Source: Doryteuthis pealeii (Eukaryota; Mollusca; Cephalopoda; Myopsida; Loliginidae). Taken from it: a stretch of DNA of 64,000 bases. The first letter of the stretch is position 1. Every line of letters begins with the position of its first letter. The notes under the pieces are model-generated. The model saw nothing but the letters and a program-made list of their open reading frames with translations. It made no database searches and was not told the origin of the DNA. The DNA is taken from assembly GCA_023376005.1 (NCBI GenBank), contig CM042150.1, positions 72,159,349 through 72,223,348 on the forward strand, read 5' to 3'. A program made the position numbers and the translations under genes. Of the stretch, positions 43,570 through 54,194 are shown in pieces.

Positions 43570-45130
43570 CCATTCGAAAGAAGAAACATTAAAGTAATTT
43601 CTGGTGATCTAAAAAAAAAAAATTTTTCAACTTACGGAAATAATGAAAATTATGAACGAAAAGCAATGTTTACATTTTTGCACCGTTAAATTTAGTCATG
43701 TTCAAAAAGGGACATAACTCCTATTTTGTTTAGACCGGGTTATATCTCTTAGACCATTTTTATTAATGATAATGTTTCTCCGAGAAATTTTTATGGTTGC
43801 CCTAAATTGCTATTTTTTTACTATCTCGTATGTTTTCACAAATGGGTATTTCGAAATAAAAACATTGGAATTTCTATCCAATATCTTAAAAAATATTTTT
43901 CTTGGCAGTGTATCCAAAAAGACGTTTCTCTGTAGCAATTGATGTATTTATTTAGAAAGGGGGGGAACTGTGCCCGTTTTGTCATCCATAGTTGAAATTG
44001 ACGATTTAAAAAAAAACTATATTAATTATATAAAAATCTTGGAAAATATGCAGCACATAATTTCGCACTTTCTAATTTATTTTTTGATAGATTATGTTTA
44101 TGCCTATCTTTGGTCATTTTTTTAAAGTTGGTCATAGATAGTGACAGGCATTCAAAATTGATCTTGAAATTTTTAAGATAGTAAAAAACTCATTTTAACT
44201 TAGATAAGATACATTTTTTTGCATCAATTCAAAGAACAATATTGTTTTTTAAAACTACAAAAAAAAAAAAATGCTACATGAATTATTTTTTGAGTTTTAA
44301 GAAAATAACTTTTAAATTTTCAAGTAACTTTTTCAGGTGCTGAAATTTAAAAAAATATTTTTTTATTTTTAATGTAGTCTTCTGAATTTGATCTTTCTAG
44401 AAATGTAGAAAATTAGGGATAGGAAATTTATTTAATTCAAATGACCTATTGGTTGAAAAAATCCCTACAATCATAATTGATAAAAACATTTTTTTAATAA
44501 AATAATCTATTCATTATAGAATTACGTCATTAATGAATGAAGTGCTGAAAATTTAATTAAAATTGGACAATTCCCTGAATTTTGGTAATTGTTTTAAAAT
44601 TAAGATTCTACATTTTTTTATTACCTCCCTTGACAAAGAATACACCTGCCTAATTGTTATGATTAAGAATTCAAAGAAATTTGTTTTATATGAAAGTTTA
44701 GGCTCTGTTCTTAGGGGAAGAAATTAAATGATTATTTACAATTTTAATTTCTTTTATAAAAGTTTAAAGAAAGAGGGAGGTGTTGCCATCCAATATTTTG
44801 GCCATATCTAGTTCTCTAGTGTACTTTATTGAAAATAGATTGCTTAGTACAACAGGCCAAAACCATTATTTATCATAGATTTTGTTTTCAGAGGTGTTCA
44901 TTTTCAAAATGTCTTTATTGAGACCATCTTGTCAATAAGCAAAGCAGTTTTAGCTTTGTTTAACTCTAACACTGACTATTAGATTCAGATAGATTCAAGT
45001 GTCTAATAACATGTAGCATCTATTAATAATGAAGATTCATCTCAATTTGTCGGTAAATGAAACTATGTCTCAGCTTATGTCACATTACCTAAAATCATTA
45101 ATACATAGAATAAAGATTTATTATTATTTA
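43570..45130. other. AT-rich non-coding; dispersed repeat at about 44490-44640
   Basis: No gene was seen. A diverged copy of the 41640-41790 repeat is present. Confidence 0.35.
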
Positions 45131-45133
45131 TTG

Positions 45134-45958
45134 GTTCTTTTGTAACACTGTGGCATATATAAACGGTTAAATTCTCAGTGACATACCTTTTCAAATACCC
45201 TTTTGAATGTGTCTTTTTGGGGAGGTAAAATTTTTCTTCCAGAAATTCATTATTATCAAAATTTGAGTATGCCACCTTAAATGCTCCTTATTGTTTTTAA
45301 TTGTTTTTTAAAACAAGTTTTAATGAATACATGCCCAGTATTATATGTTTATATATAGTTTGTTTTATTGATATATATTGAAAGTTATCTAATGTATAGT
45401 TTTATGAGAAAATTATTTACAAACAAGAAATAGTCATTTTTTCTGTTTCAAGAGATTAACTAAAAAGTTTACAAATAAATCAAGTTTTTTTTTTACTTCT
45501 TTGATAAATTTGATGCTTTTACTTACAATACAAACCTTCTAGCATTGAATCTTTAGCTCCCACCCATCTCAGACGATATCTTTCAAAAATTAATTTTTAC
45601 ACCGCCCGGGGGGTATTTTGTTTTTTTGCTAGTATATTTAGTTGGGTCACTGTTAAAACGTGATTAAAATTGTGTTTATTGTGGACAATGCAAAAATTAT
45701 GAATTGGTTCCCTTTGTTATTTTTAAAGTAACAAATATAAAATATATTTAAAGAATTAACTAAAGTTCTAAATTATAAAAAGACATTTAATAAAATTTGA
45801 TTTAGCAATGAGTTAAAAAATAAGAAAGATGTAAACAGCCTGAAGGAATTTCTAGAAGAAAATTTTACCTCCCCAAAAAGACACACTCAAAAGGGTATTT
45901 GAAAAGGTATGTCGCTGAGAATTTAACCGTTTATATATGTCACAGCGTTACAAAGAAA
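45134..45958. repeat. Inverted repeat pair (about 113-bp arms, 600-bp spacer)
   Basis: 45134-45248 and 45846-45958 are inverse copies differing at a few positions (shared GGCATATATAAACGGTTAAATTC on the left arm). Read outward, the left arm keeps an open frame on minus (45275 to 45075) while the right arm has stops in the same phase. Confidence 0.8.
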
Positions 45959-45959
45959 C

Positions 45960-47500
45960 AATAAATGTAGTTTCATATGATAACTTGATATTAATTCTAA
46001 GTAGCAAAAGAAAGGAAGGGATTCTTAAGTTGTTTCGGGTCCTGGTCATTCAGTGAAGTCTCCTTTGTCACATTCTCTCTGTTCTTTTCTCTCAAACTTT
46101 CTTCAAACAATGCAAGTCACATCCACCCTCCCTTTATAACAAAGTCACAACTGAAACTACACTCCATAAATCTGCCCATCAATGGTGACCATGCTCTCTT
46201 ACAGAAAACTGATAAACCAAGCAGATGTGCTTCATGGGACGTAAGTCATTCTATTCACTACAAGAAAGACTGTCAGAAATTAATGCAGCATAGATTATTT
46301 AATAAAATAGATGAAATAAATCTGCATTAAATGTTTAAAAAGGTCTTTAGTCATTTTTATCTTTCAAGCAGTTAAGACTTCCTTTAAACAAAAATTCAAA
46401 GTAGAGAAATTTTGGAATTGAAAAAACTAAAAAAGAAAATGTTTGAATTCATTAAAGTAATGAACATTTGTTCATAATCAACATAGAATGTTTCAATGAA
46501 AAAGTAAATGTAAAGAAACTGTGTGCACTCAAAAATGATAGAATTAAAAATATTAAAAAGTAGTTTACTCAACTTTAAATTATAGTCAGGAGGAATAAAA
46601 TGCAAGATCAGACTGGTCTCCTTAAAACAAATAAGTAATTGAAGTTTTGCATTTTTGTCACCTTTAGGACCTCTAGACAATATTTCTGGATGATGTCTGT
46701 AACAATGTTTTTATTTGCATTATTTCAAGATGGCTACCAATCATGATCCACAAGATTTTATCTCTAAATTTTCTAAAAACAATATCTTCATTTGATAGAA
46801 TGTTAAAAACTGAGTAAATAACATGTAAAAACCATCTATCTCCAATTATTCTTTGAAGTTTCAGAAACTAAGTGAAGCAGGGTTTTCTTTTTTATACATT
46901 TACCCTGTAAAGTTACAAAATGTATTCTTGTGCTTTTAGATAAAGTATTTGTCTTCAAAATAATTATATGATAAAAAGAAAACATTTTTTTAACTGATTT
47001 TATAATATATTTAGAGCCAGAAGTTAAGGTATTTGATGACTTTTTACCTCCACCAATGATATTTTACAAAATAGCATTTGGCAGTGTACAAAATCTTTAT
47101 GACTTGAACCTTCTCTCCCTGCTTTCATTATGATATGGCAATGCTGTAAACCTGTAATAAGTAAACTGATACTATCACTGGATAGTATCAGCTTCCTCGT
47201 GGTAGAATGAAAGATCTGTATACTTAGAACATACCTCTTTGGTAATCTATACATGTTTGTTATCCACACCAGTGAGAGTCAACCTGTTTCCATTTGAAAT
47301 AGAAGGAATATAAACATTTCAAACACCAATGATCACACTTTTAGGTGATGTGAGCATACTTTGTTTCAGTATGTGAACGCAACTGGTTCTTTTCTTTTTC
47401 TGTTGGATAACAGCAGGTTTTATGCTGTCCTCAAAGTATCTGTTAAATACAAATACAACATTGCTAGCAATTAATGCCTCTCATGAAAATCTTAATTGCA
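45960..47500. other. AT-rich non-coding
   Basis: Short frames only (46396-46680 and 47024-47269 on minus), without recognisable domains. Confidence 0.3.
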
Positions 47501-48083
47501 TGGATGTAGGACTAAAGTGTACCATTTGCTCAGATGATGGTCCATAACAGTGCTGATACAGTAGTTTCAACAGTAACTGATTGCTTGATTCAGAGAGTGG
47601 AGTTTTTTCAAAATGTGCATTATTTCAGTGCCAATGGAGTGGACAGCAAATTCAGTTCTCAAGCAAACTTCTATTAGCACTGCCTTACTTGATATAAAAC
47701 CTTTAATCATTGCATAAATCATTTCCTCATCATATCATTTCTTACCACTATTCGTAACATGCTTATTCCTCTTATCAATCACAATGAGCTTTGATAATTT
47801 CTCATTAAAGCCAATATTTGTCATAGAAAATATTTTCTTAAAGTGACAATTTTTTAAAATTAATATTCAGAATATTGTGTTTACATTGTTATTTTCTACT
47901 TCATATATGACAATATTCACTAGTTTGCCCTATGGATGTTATTTGGGATCCAGAGAATTAAGTGTTAATTAGGGAGAGAGATCTCTGTATGCTTCTTACA
48001 AGCAGTCAATTTTTGATGGCCTCTTCCTCCTCCTCCTCTTTATGAACTGTTCAAAACTCATTATTTATTAAGATTGGTACAAT

Positions 48084-48138
48084 CCTCTCCAAAAGTGACA
48101 AAAGACTCAGTTTGAGTGTTTTGTCACTTTTGGAGAGG
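48084..48138. repeat. 26-bp inverted repeat with one mismatch
   Basis: Arms 48084-48109 and 48113-48138 around GTT. The flanking TTTATGAACTGTTC / GAACAGTTCATAAA pair (about 48040 and 48148) extends the foldback to about 120 bp. Confidence 0.88.
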
Positions 48139-48189
48139 TCTATAACAGAACAGTTCATAAAGAAAATTTACTACTTGCAAGATACATAC

Positions 48190-49740
48190 AGAGATTCATA
48201 TTGTCATCTGAACATCATTGATAGTAACACTTAGACCTCCTTCTGATCTATCATCAAGGCATATGTATGTTCTTTCAATGAAATCTATAAAAATTGTTGA
48301 TCTCTGTGACAAGGCAAAGATCAGAGTCATTTTTAAGTGATTTAACATGCCTTGCAGGGAATGACTAGTGAATATAGAATGAACTATACCATAGTATACA
48401 ACAAGCTGCAACCTAAAAGGGCAACATTGCTTTTACTGCCAAGCTGTCATGGGAATTCTTGTCTTACTCAAATAAACTCTGTCACAATGAATGCAGTTTA
48501 TCAGAGATTCAATCCACATTATTGTAATTTTATTGCATTCAGATCATTCATTAAGACAGTTGACTGAGTTATCAATACTGTTCATTTGTATATTCTGTTA
48601 TGGACGGTTACAGAACATCTCTTTGTGGTTTTATTTGTAGAGATCTGGAGCCCCATGTATACTTCTTCATGCTTCTTATTTTTTTCACATGTTGTGGAAA
48701 GAAAGGGTTTCAAAGAAAGAGAATGAATAATGGATATAGTGTGTATGCTCCCAAGTAGAGAGATCTCATTGTTGAAATAGGAAGGAGTGTGAAATAGAAT
48801 ATTTGTTATGACCTTATAATGCTCTGATCCACAGTGAATGGATAGGGCTCTCTTGTTCTGTCCCTGATTCACTTAAGAATAAAGCTTTTTTCAATTCTCG
48901 TGAGTATCAATGAGGATGCAGATACTTTGCCAATCAAGAGATGTAAACTAATTTTGATTTCAAAACAATGGTATACCAGATTACCTAGCCAGCCGAGTAT
49001 TGTATCCACTCCACTCTGGCATGCTTGAGTGCTACTGTATCCATCATAAACTAGTAGTTAAGAAGATCTTGAGAATGCCCAATGGATAGAATATGGAAGC
49101 AAAATCAGGGTAGGCATTGTTGGAGTGGGAGTTATATTATAGTGTTTGTCATTCTTATCAAATTCTATAGGTTTGTTCCAATTCTCTATTTTCTGGTGAA
49201 GAATTGTTTTCTTTTCAACTGCAGTTGGGTTGAAAATGATAATTTTTGAGAAGGGACCATGGTTAAAAAAATGGAAAACCTTCTCTCAGTTCTATGATGC
49301 TATTTCACATTCAAGTTTTTTGCACAACAGTGGATCATTAAACTTCACATCTTCCATCTCTTCAGCCATTTATATCCACTCAAGAAACCACATTACCAAT
49401 TAGAAAGACAGGAATATAATTTATTGTTTCACTCCTCACTCATTTTCATGTAAATTAAACAGTGTCTCAAAACTTTAAGGATAACAGTATTCAATGCTGA
49501 TGTACCATCTTCCAACTGAGTTAATTTGGTTACTTTTCCTTTTAGCAACTTTCGACAATGCTGAATCAATTTTATCATCTTCATCCTGTTTAAGAAGGTG
49601 GAATAATTTTTCTGTAAAGATATTGTATCTTCAAGTACTTTTCCATGCTTATTATTGAAGGTATACAGAAAATTGGTTTTACATACATCATGATACCTGG
49701 TATCAGCAGCATGAAGACCAAACTCAAACATAAACTCTAC
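48190..49740 (-). pseudogene. Degenerate copy of an unnamed invertebrate repeat-associated protein
   Basis: Minus frames line up with a protein type I remember from many invertebrate genomes as uncharacterised and multi-copy. 49731 to 49429 has 'GLHAADTRYHDVCKTNFLYTF', an H-x-x-D-x-R-Y-H-x-x-C-x-x-x-F signature. 48872 to 48582 has 'HCGSEHYKVITNILFH' and 'FNNEISLLGSIHT', matching a conserved '-CDEGVY-I...L-LG-FH-' stretch. Between and after them the frame is broken. No function is known to me. It may belong to a mobile element or a repeated host gene. Confidence 0.4.
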
Positions 49741-50639
49741 TCTTTAACATGTCTAGCCATAATTTCTTCAGTGTATTTAGTTTTAATAACCTCTGCTTTG
49801 TTTGTTGATATTATCAGTATACATTTAGCAGGTTTTCACTAGTAACAAGTAGAATTTTAGCATTATATATAAAAGTTAATAACATCATTAGTCATTGTCT
49901 AGTCAGAAATGTTTACTATTTATTGATTTATCAGCAGCATGCACATTGCAATTTTTCTTCACTGACCATAGTTAATATATTTTGTTGTTGTGCCATTTTT
50001 TCATACTTTTTTTTTTACTTGTGCCATTTTTACAATTAACTGGATATTAACAACACCTATATTGAAAACTATTACTTTGTGAATGTTCATGCATTTATCT
50101 TAAGTGATAAGGAAGAAAATTGATTTTTATTTATGTTTGGGTATTTGAAGTTGTATGAAATTTGTTTTACTTATTGACACCAGAAATATTTGTAATGAAA
50201 GTAAATATTTATTTTAAACTCAACAACCCCAAAATGTAACAGTTGATTGAACTATCTAAAAAAATATTTTTTACATAAATAACATTAATATAGTTAAGAA
50301 AATGTTAAGATTTTTTAGGAACTTTTTGAGAATTCTTGTATACCAAAAGCAGAGGGAAAAAAATTTGCTTTTCTTATTACAACTTTCTTTTGATAATTTC
50401 TTTTGGGAAATATTTTGTCATCTGTTTTCTTTAAAATAAACTTTTCATTGAAAACATTTTTTATTATGACAATGAATCTTTTTTTGAGTTGATTTTTTTT
50501 TTCTCAAAATAAATTGAAGGAGGTCAGTAATGATGTACTTATCCAAGCATATGCAACTTATGGTAGCATGTTGGATTATGAGCTTAAAAGAAATTCAAAG
50601 TATATCATAATTAAAGATATTTTTTGTTTTTTGTGTTCT
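49741..50639. other. AT-rich flank upstream of the phosphonatase exon
   Basis: No coding frame was recognised. It may be the first intron, because a splice acceptor ends it. Confidence 0.4.
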
Positions 50640-50641
50640 AG
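50626..50641 (+). promoter_or_regulatory. Probable 3' splice site before the start codon
   Basis: A T-rich run followed by GTTCTAG ends at 50641, nine bases before the ATG at 50651. This suggests an upstream, mostly non-coding first exon, although the frame stays open over the nine bases, so coding sequence upstream cannot be excluded. Confidence 0.6.
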
Positions 50642-50650
50642 GTATTTATC

Positions 50651-50993
50651 ATGAGTGGTTACAGGTTTGTGCGACAGTATACGGGTGGACTCAAAGCAGT
50701 TATCTTTGACTGGGGAGGCACAACTGCTGACCGTTATGTGATTGCTCCTGCTTTAGCGTTTGTAGAGATCTTTCAGAAATATGGAATTTCCATTTCCATG
50801 GATGAAGCTCGTTTACCAATGGGAATTCGGAAAGATTTGCACATTAAAGCAATAATTGAAACTGAGAGTGTTCAGCAACGTTGGAAAGAAGTTTATGGAA
50901 AGTTTCCTAGTCAATCTGATGTCGACCAAATGTACCAAGATTTTATACCGTTACAATTGGCTATTCTTCCCAAATACAGTCAACTTCTCCCAG
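50651..50993 (+). CDS. Phosphonoacetaldehyde hydrolase (phosphonatase), coding exon 1
   Basis: The enzyme hydrolyses phosphonoacetaldehyde to acetaldehyde and phosphate, the second step in breakdown of 2-aminoethylphosphonate, and in characterised members is a Mg-dependent HAD-superfamily homodimer. This exon encodes residues 1-114 plus one base. 'AVIFDWGGTTADR' places the nucleophile at Asp20 with Gly22 where bacterial enzymes have Ala. 'PMGIRKDLHIKAI' in the cap domain aligns Lys61 with the lysine that forms the Schiff base with substrate. The start at 50651 gives an N-terminus about eight residues longer than bacterial PhnX. The donor is CCAG|GTTCGA at 50993/50994 (phase 1). PhnX-like proteins are known in some invertebrates. 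It is the only intact host gene found here. Confidence 0.93.
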
Positions 50994-53442
50994 GTTCGAG
51001 CATCATTTTACTTTTTAATTTCTTCATTAGGTTTAAAAAAATTTTTTAGTCATTCCTTCTTCAGGTTGTGTGCATCTGAAAAGTTGTTGAATCTTTTCTA
51101 TTTCTTTTGATATTTGCTTGCTGAATGTAATGATAGCACTGGGCAAAAATGAAAATTTGAGAGATCAACTGGTGAAAAAATTATTTTATTCACTAATGTA
51201 ATACTATGCATTGGGCATGCATATGTGGCTGCACAGTAGGTGTGTTTATATATATAATTCTAGGTAGATGAATTAATAAGTAGTAAGTTAAACCACATAT
51301 ATGTGTATGTATGTTGTAGACCGAATAAGTAGTAGTAAAACCCATATATAAGATAAAGAGTGTTCAGGTGGATCATGTGTGTGTATGTATATATAGATAT
51401 AGATATATATGTGCGTGTGTATATATACATGTGTGTGTGTCTACATATATAGTATGTGTAAAGTAGGGTCAATGATAAGTTAGAGAAACCATTAAACTCA
51501 AGGAAGATTAAAAGGATGAATCTCTTCTTAGGAGACGAGAAGACTGGGTTTTGACCAATTTGAGGGTCAACGATAGTTTAGACTAGCAATAAAAGATGAC
51601 CTAGATTAGAACAAAGAATAACGCGGGTTTAGACACAAATCTCGCAGACGAGATTTGATATGAGATCTGAGGAATTCTGGGAGTTTTGAAAGTTTTTTAG
51701 CCTCTCAGTTAGTCTTTTTAGCTTCTGGACAGCGGTGAGGACACACGAGCCCTGAACACGGAAGAGATAGGATGTTAGATGCCCACTAGACGCTAGCCTT
51801 GTCTACGTCCCCATCTCGACAACCAGTGGAGATAGCAGCAGACAATTATACACCTCATCTTTGGAATGTTCACCTGACAATCTCTTTGTTGTTGTTTATT
51901 CTCTCTTTCTCTTTGTGATATTGTACACCCCTTTTGCGAGATGTTTTGAGCACATATGCGCAACGTGGACAGGTCCTATAAATAGCCAGAATCATGGCCA
52001 GAGTTTAGGAGTTGCAGAATGTGCAAAAGAGCTTCTACACTAATAGTGTTATGTTTGAAGATAGTACTTGTGGATTTATGGCACTTTGGTCGTTAGGGGG
52101 GACTAATCTCCTTAACATGGGTTTGAAAATAAGTTAGAAGTTTCTAACTTTTAGTACAAATTGAAAAAAAAAATATCATTATTGAGAAAGGGAAACATCT
52201 AATTAATTTCTTTCATGATTTAGGGAAGTGTTGATGCTGGCTAAGGGAAATCAGGTAACAAAATATTAATGCCGATTCACCACCAATAGATGCTAGGGCC
52301 CATGCCACGCTAGCAAGAACTGTCAACTCCTGTCTTTGTACCAACATAATGTCATTCATGCAATTTACCCCAATAAAGTTTGATTCAACTTTAAACAACT
52401 TGTCAATTTGTTAGACAATTTAACAACAAAATTGTAATCATAAAAAACATCTTGTTTGAAACGTGAGTCCAGTTATTCTTTTCAATATTATATATACCCT
52501 TAAGCTCGAGCCTATAAAGTATGTAAGACTTGGTCAGTCGTTCAAACGTCGGTCAACCGATTCCAAATGACCGACTCTCGGCTCTTTATTTATGCCCATT
52601 CTCCCAAGAGCAGACCAGTCCATTCAGGCAACACACAGGGGGATATCACTCTACTTATACATGCCCCTCCCCCGCTGACCATGGAATGAACTGATGTGGT
52701 CATCATGGATTGTATGTGTCTGAGTATTCATGTGATTGTCCATGCATTTGTGGGGACAAGGTTCTTGGTGCATGTATCCTGCGACACGAGCATTGTCTCA
52801 ATGGTGGGAGTTCGAATGGGTGTAGGCACTCTCCTGATGCATGATTTGTGTACTAATAAATCCAACTTAATTACCTCCCCTTGAATATCTATCTGTATAA
52901 AAGTAACCCTCTGACTACGCCAGTTAGATCGTAGTCAGAGTAAAGTGAAGTTTATATCCTGTAGAACATATAACCATTCTTTTAAAACAGGATGCAACAA
53001 ATATATGTCATTATATTCTCATTAGAGCTTTCACCTTTGTCATTATTTATGATTTTATTCTTCATCATCTAATTAAATTTTAGCAAGATTTTGTCTGATA
53101 AAATTGTATTGTAGAACCTTCCAAGTTAATAATAAATGAAAGTGCTTATTGAAAGTGCTAAATCACCTGTTAGTAATTTTTTAAGTTCTTTTAATTATGT
53201 TTAAAATCTGTTGTTTAAAGTTGTGGATTTCAATGTGTGTTTGTGTGCCTGTTTGATCAATAAAAGGTGATGCTGGGCTGAGATTTTAACTGTTAATGGA
53301 TTTTCAATATATTTGTTATCCTTCTAAAATAAATTGCAAATATTCTTTAAAAAATAAAACATCCTTTAACTCTTTAAATGTGGTTATCAAGTCTATTTCT
53401 AAATTTTTATTGTCATGCTGATTTTTATTTATTTATTTTCAG
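50994..53442 (+). other. Phosphonatase intron, 2,449 bp
   Basis: GT at 50994 and AG at 53441-53442 after TTTATTTATTTATTTTC. It contains (TA)/(TG)-rich simple repeats at about 51240-51460 and LTR-like sequence at about 51480-52990, including a TATA-like GTATAAAAG near 52894. A weak gag-like minus frame (52398 to 52213) is not claimed. Removing the intron joins the flanking codons in frame through a split glycine codon. Confidence 0.9.
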
Positions 53443-53942
53443 GCACAGCAGAAACTGTCCAAAAGTTACGTAAAGATTACCATTTAAAGATTGGTAGTAC
53501 AACAGGATTCAACCGTTCAATGGTAGATGTTCTTTTGAAATATTCTAAGCAACAAGGGTACACTCCAGATGCTACTGTGGCAGGAGATGAAGTAATTCAT
53601 GGTGCTCGTCCAAAGCCATTCATGATATACCGAAATATGGATCTTTTAGATGTTCATCCTATTCAATCAGTTATCAAAGTGGATGATACTGTTTCAGGAG
53701 TAGTTGAGGCATTAGAGGCAGGTTGTTGGGGCATAGGGATAGCTAGATATAGCAATTATATGGATATTAATAGCTTGGATCAGGAAAAAAAATTAACTGA
53801 AGAAGATTTGAAGAAACGTTTGAAGAAGTCTCAAAGATTGCTTGAAAACAGTGGAGCTCACTATGTTATTGATTCTATTGTTGAACTTCCAGATATTATC
53901 AGAGAGATAAACCAAAGAATAGCTTGTGGGGAAAAGCCTTAA
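53443..53942 (+). CDS. Phosphonoacetaldehyde hydrolase (phosphonatase), coding exon 2
   Basis: It encodes residues 115-280 and the stop at 53940-53942. 'KIGSTTGFNRSMV' is HAD motif II, with the Ser/Thr that binds phosphate (about residues 132-136). 'VAGDEVIHGARPKPFMIY' holds the conserved Arg-Pro-x-Pro (170-173), and 'VIKVDDTVSGVVEAL' is the acidic motif IV, with Asp196 as the likely Mg ligand and Asp195 where bacterial enzymes have Gly. 'GIGI' and a charged helical region follow. The total of 280 residues is close to the bacterial 265-275. No signal peptide or membrane segment is visible, so cytosolic location is inferred. Confidence 0.94.
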
Positions 53943-54105
53943 CTTGTACATCTGCATATTTTGAATAAGTGTCAGATTTCTTGAGCAAGTGTTTTTTGTT
54001 TACTACTGAAGAATTGTTCTCCTCAAATTAATATTGCTTTTATCAATATAAAACAAATTTACTACTCATAAAAATGAATTTAAACATACAAATTTGTGAA
54101 CGATG

Positions 54106-54111
54106 AATAAA
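54106..54111 (+). terminator. Polyadenylation signal AATAAA of the phosphonatase gene
   Basis: A canonical hexamer 164 bp after the stop, in an AT-rich 3' region and before the satellite array. The cleavage site was not determined. Confidence 0.6.
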
Positions 54112-54194
54112 ATTGAAGAAAATATTTGTTTGGATTTCTTCAGATTAAAATAATTTTAAAAAGACCATTTTTTAAAAACATCTTTTACATTTTT

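Noticed and set aside
50651..53942. Bacterial contamination as the source of the phosphonatase
   Set aside because: Spliceosomal intron with good donor and acceptor, AT-rich animal-like context and an adjacent satellite.
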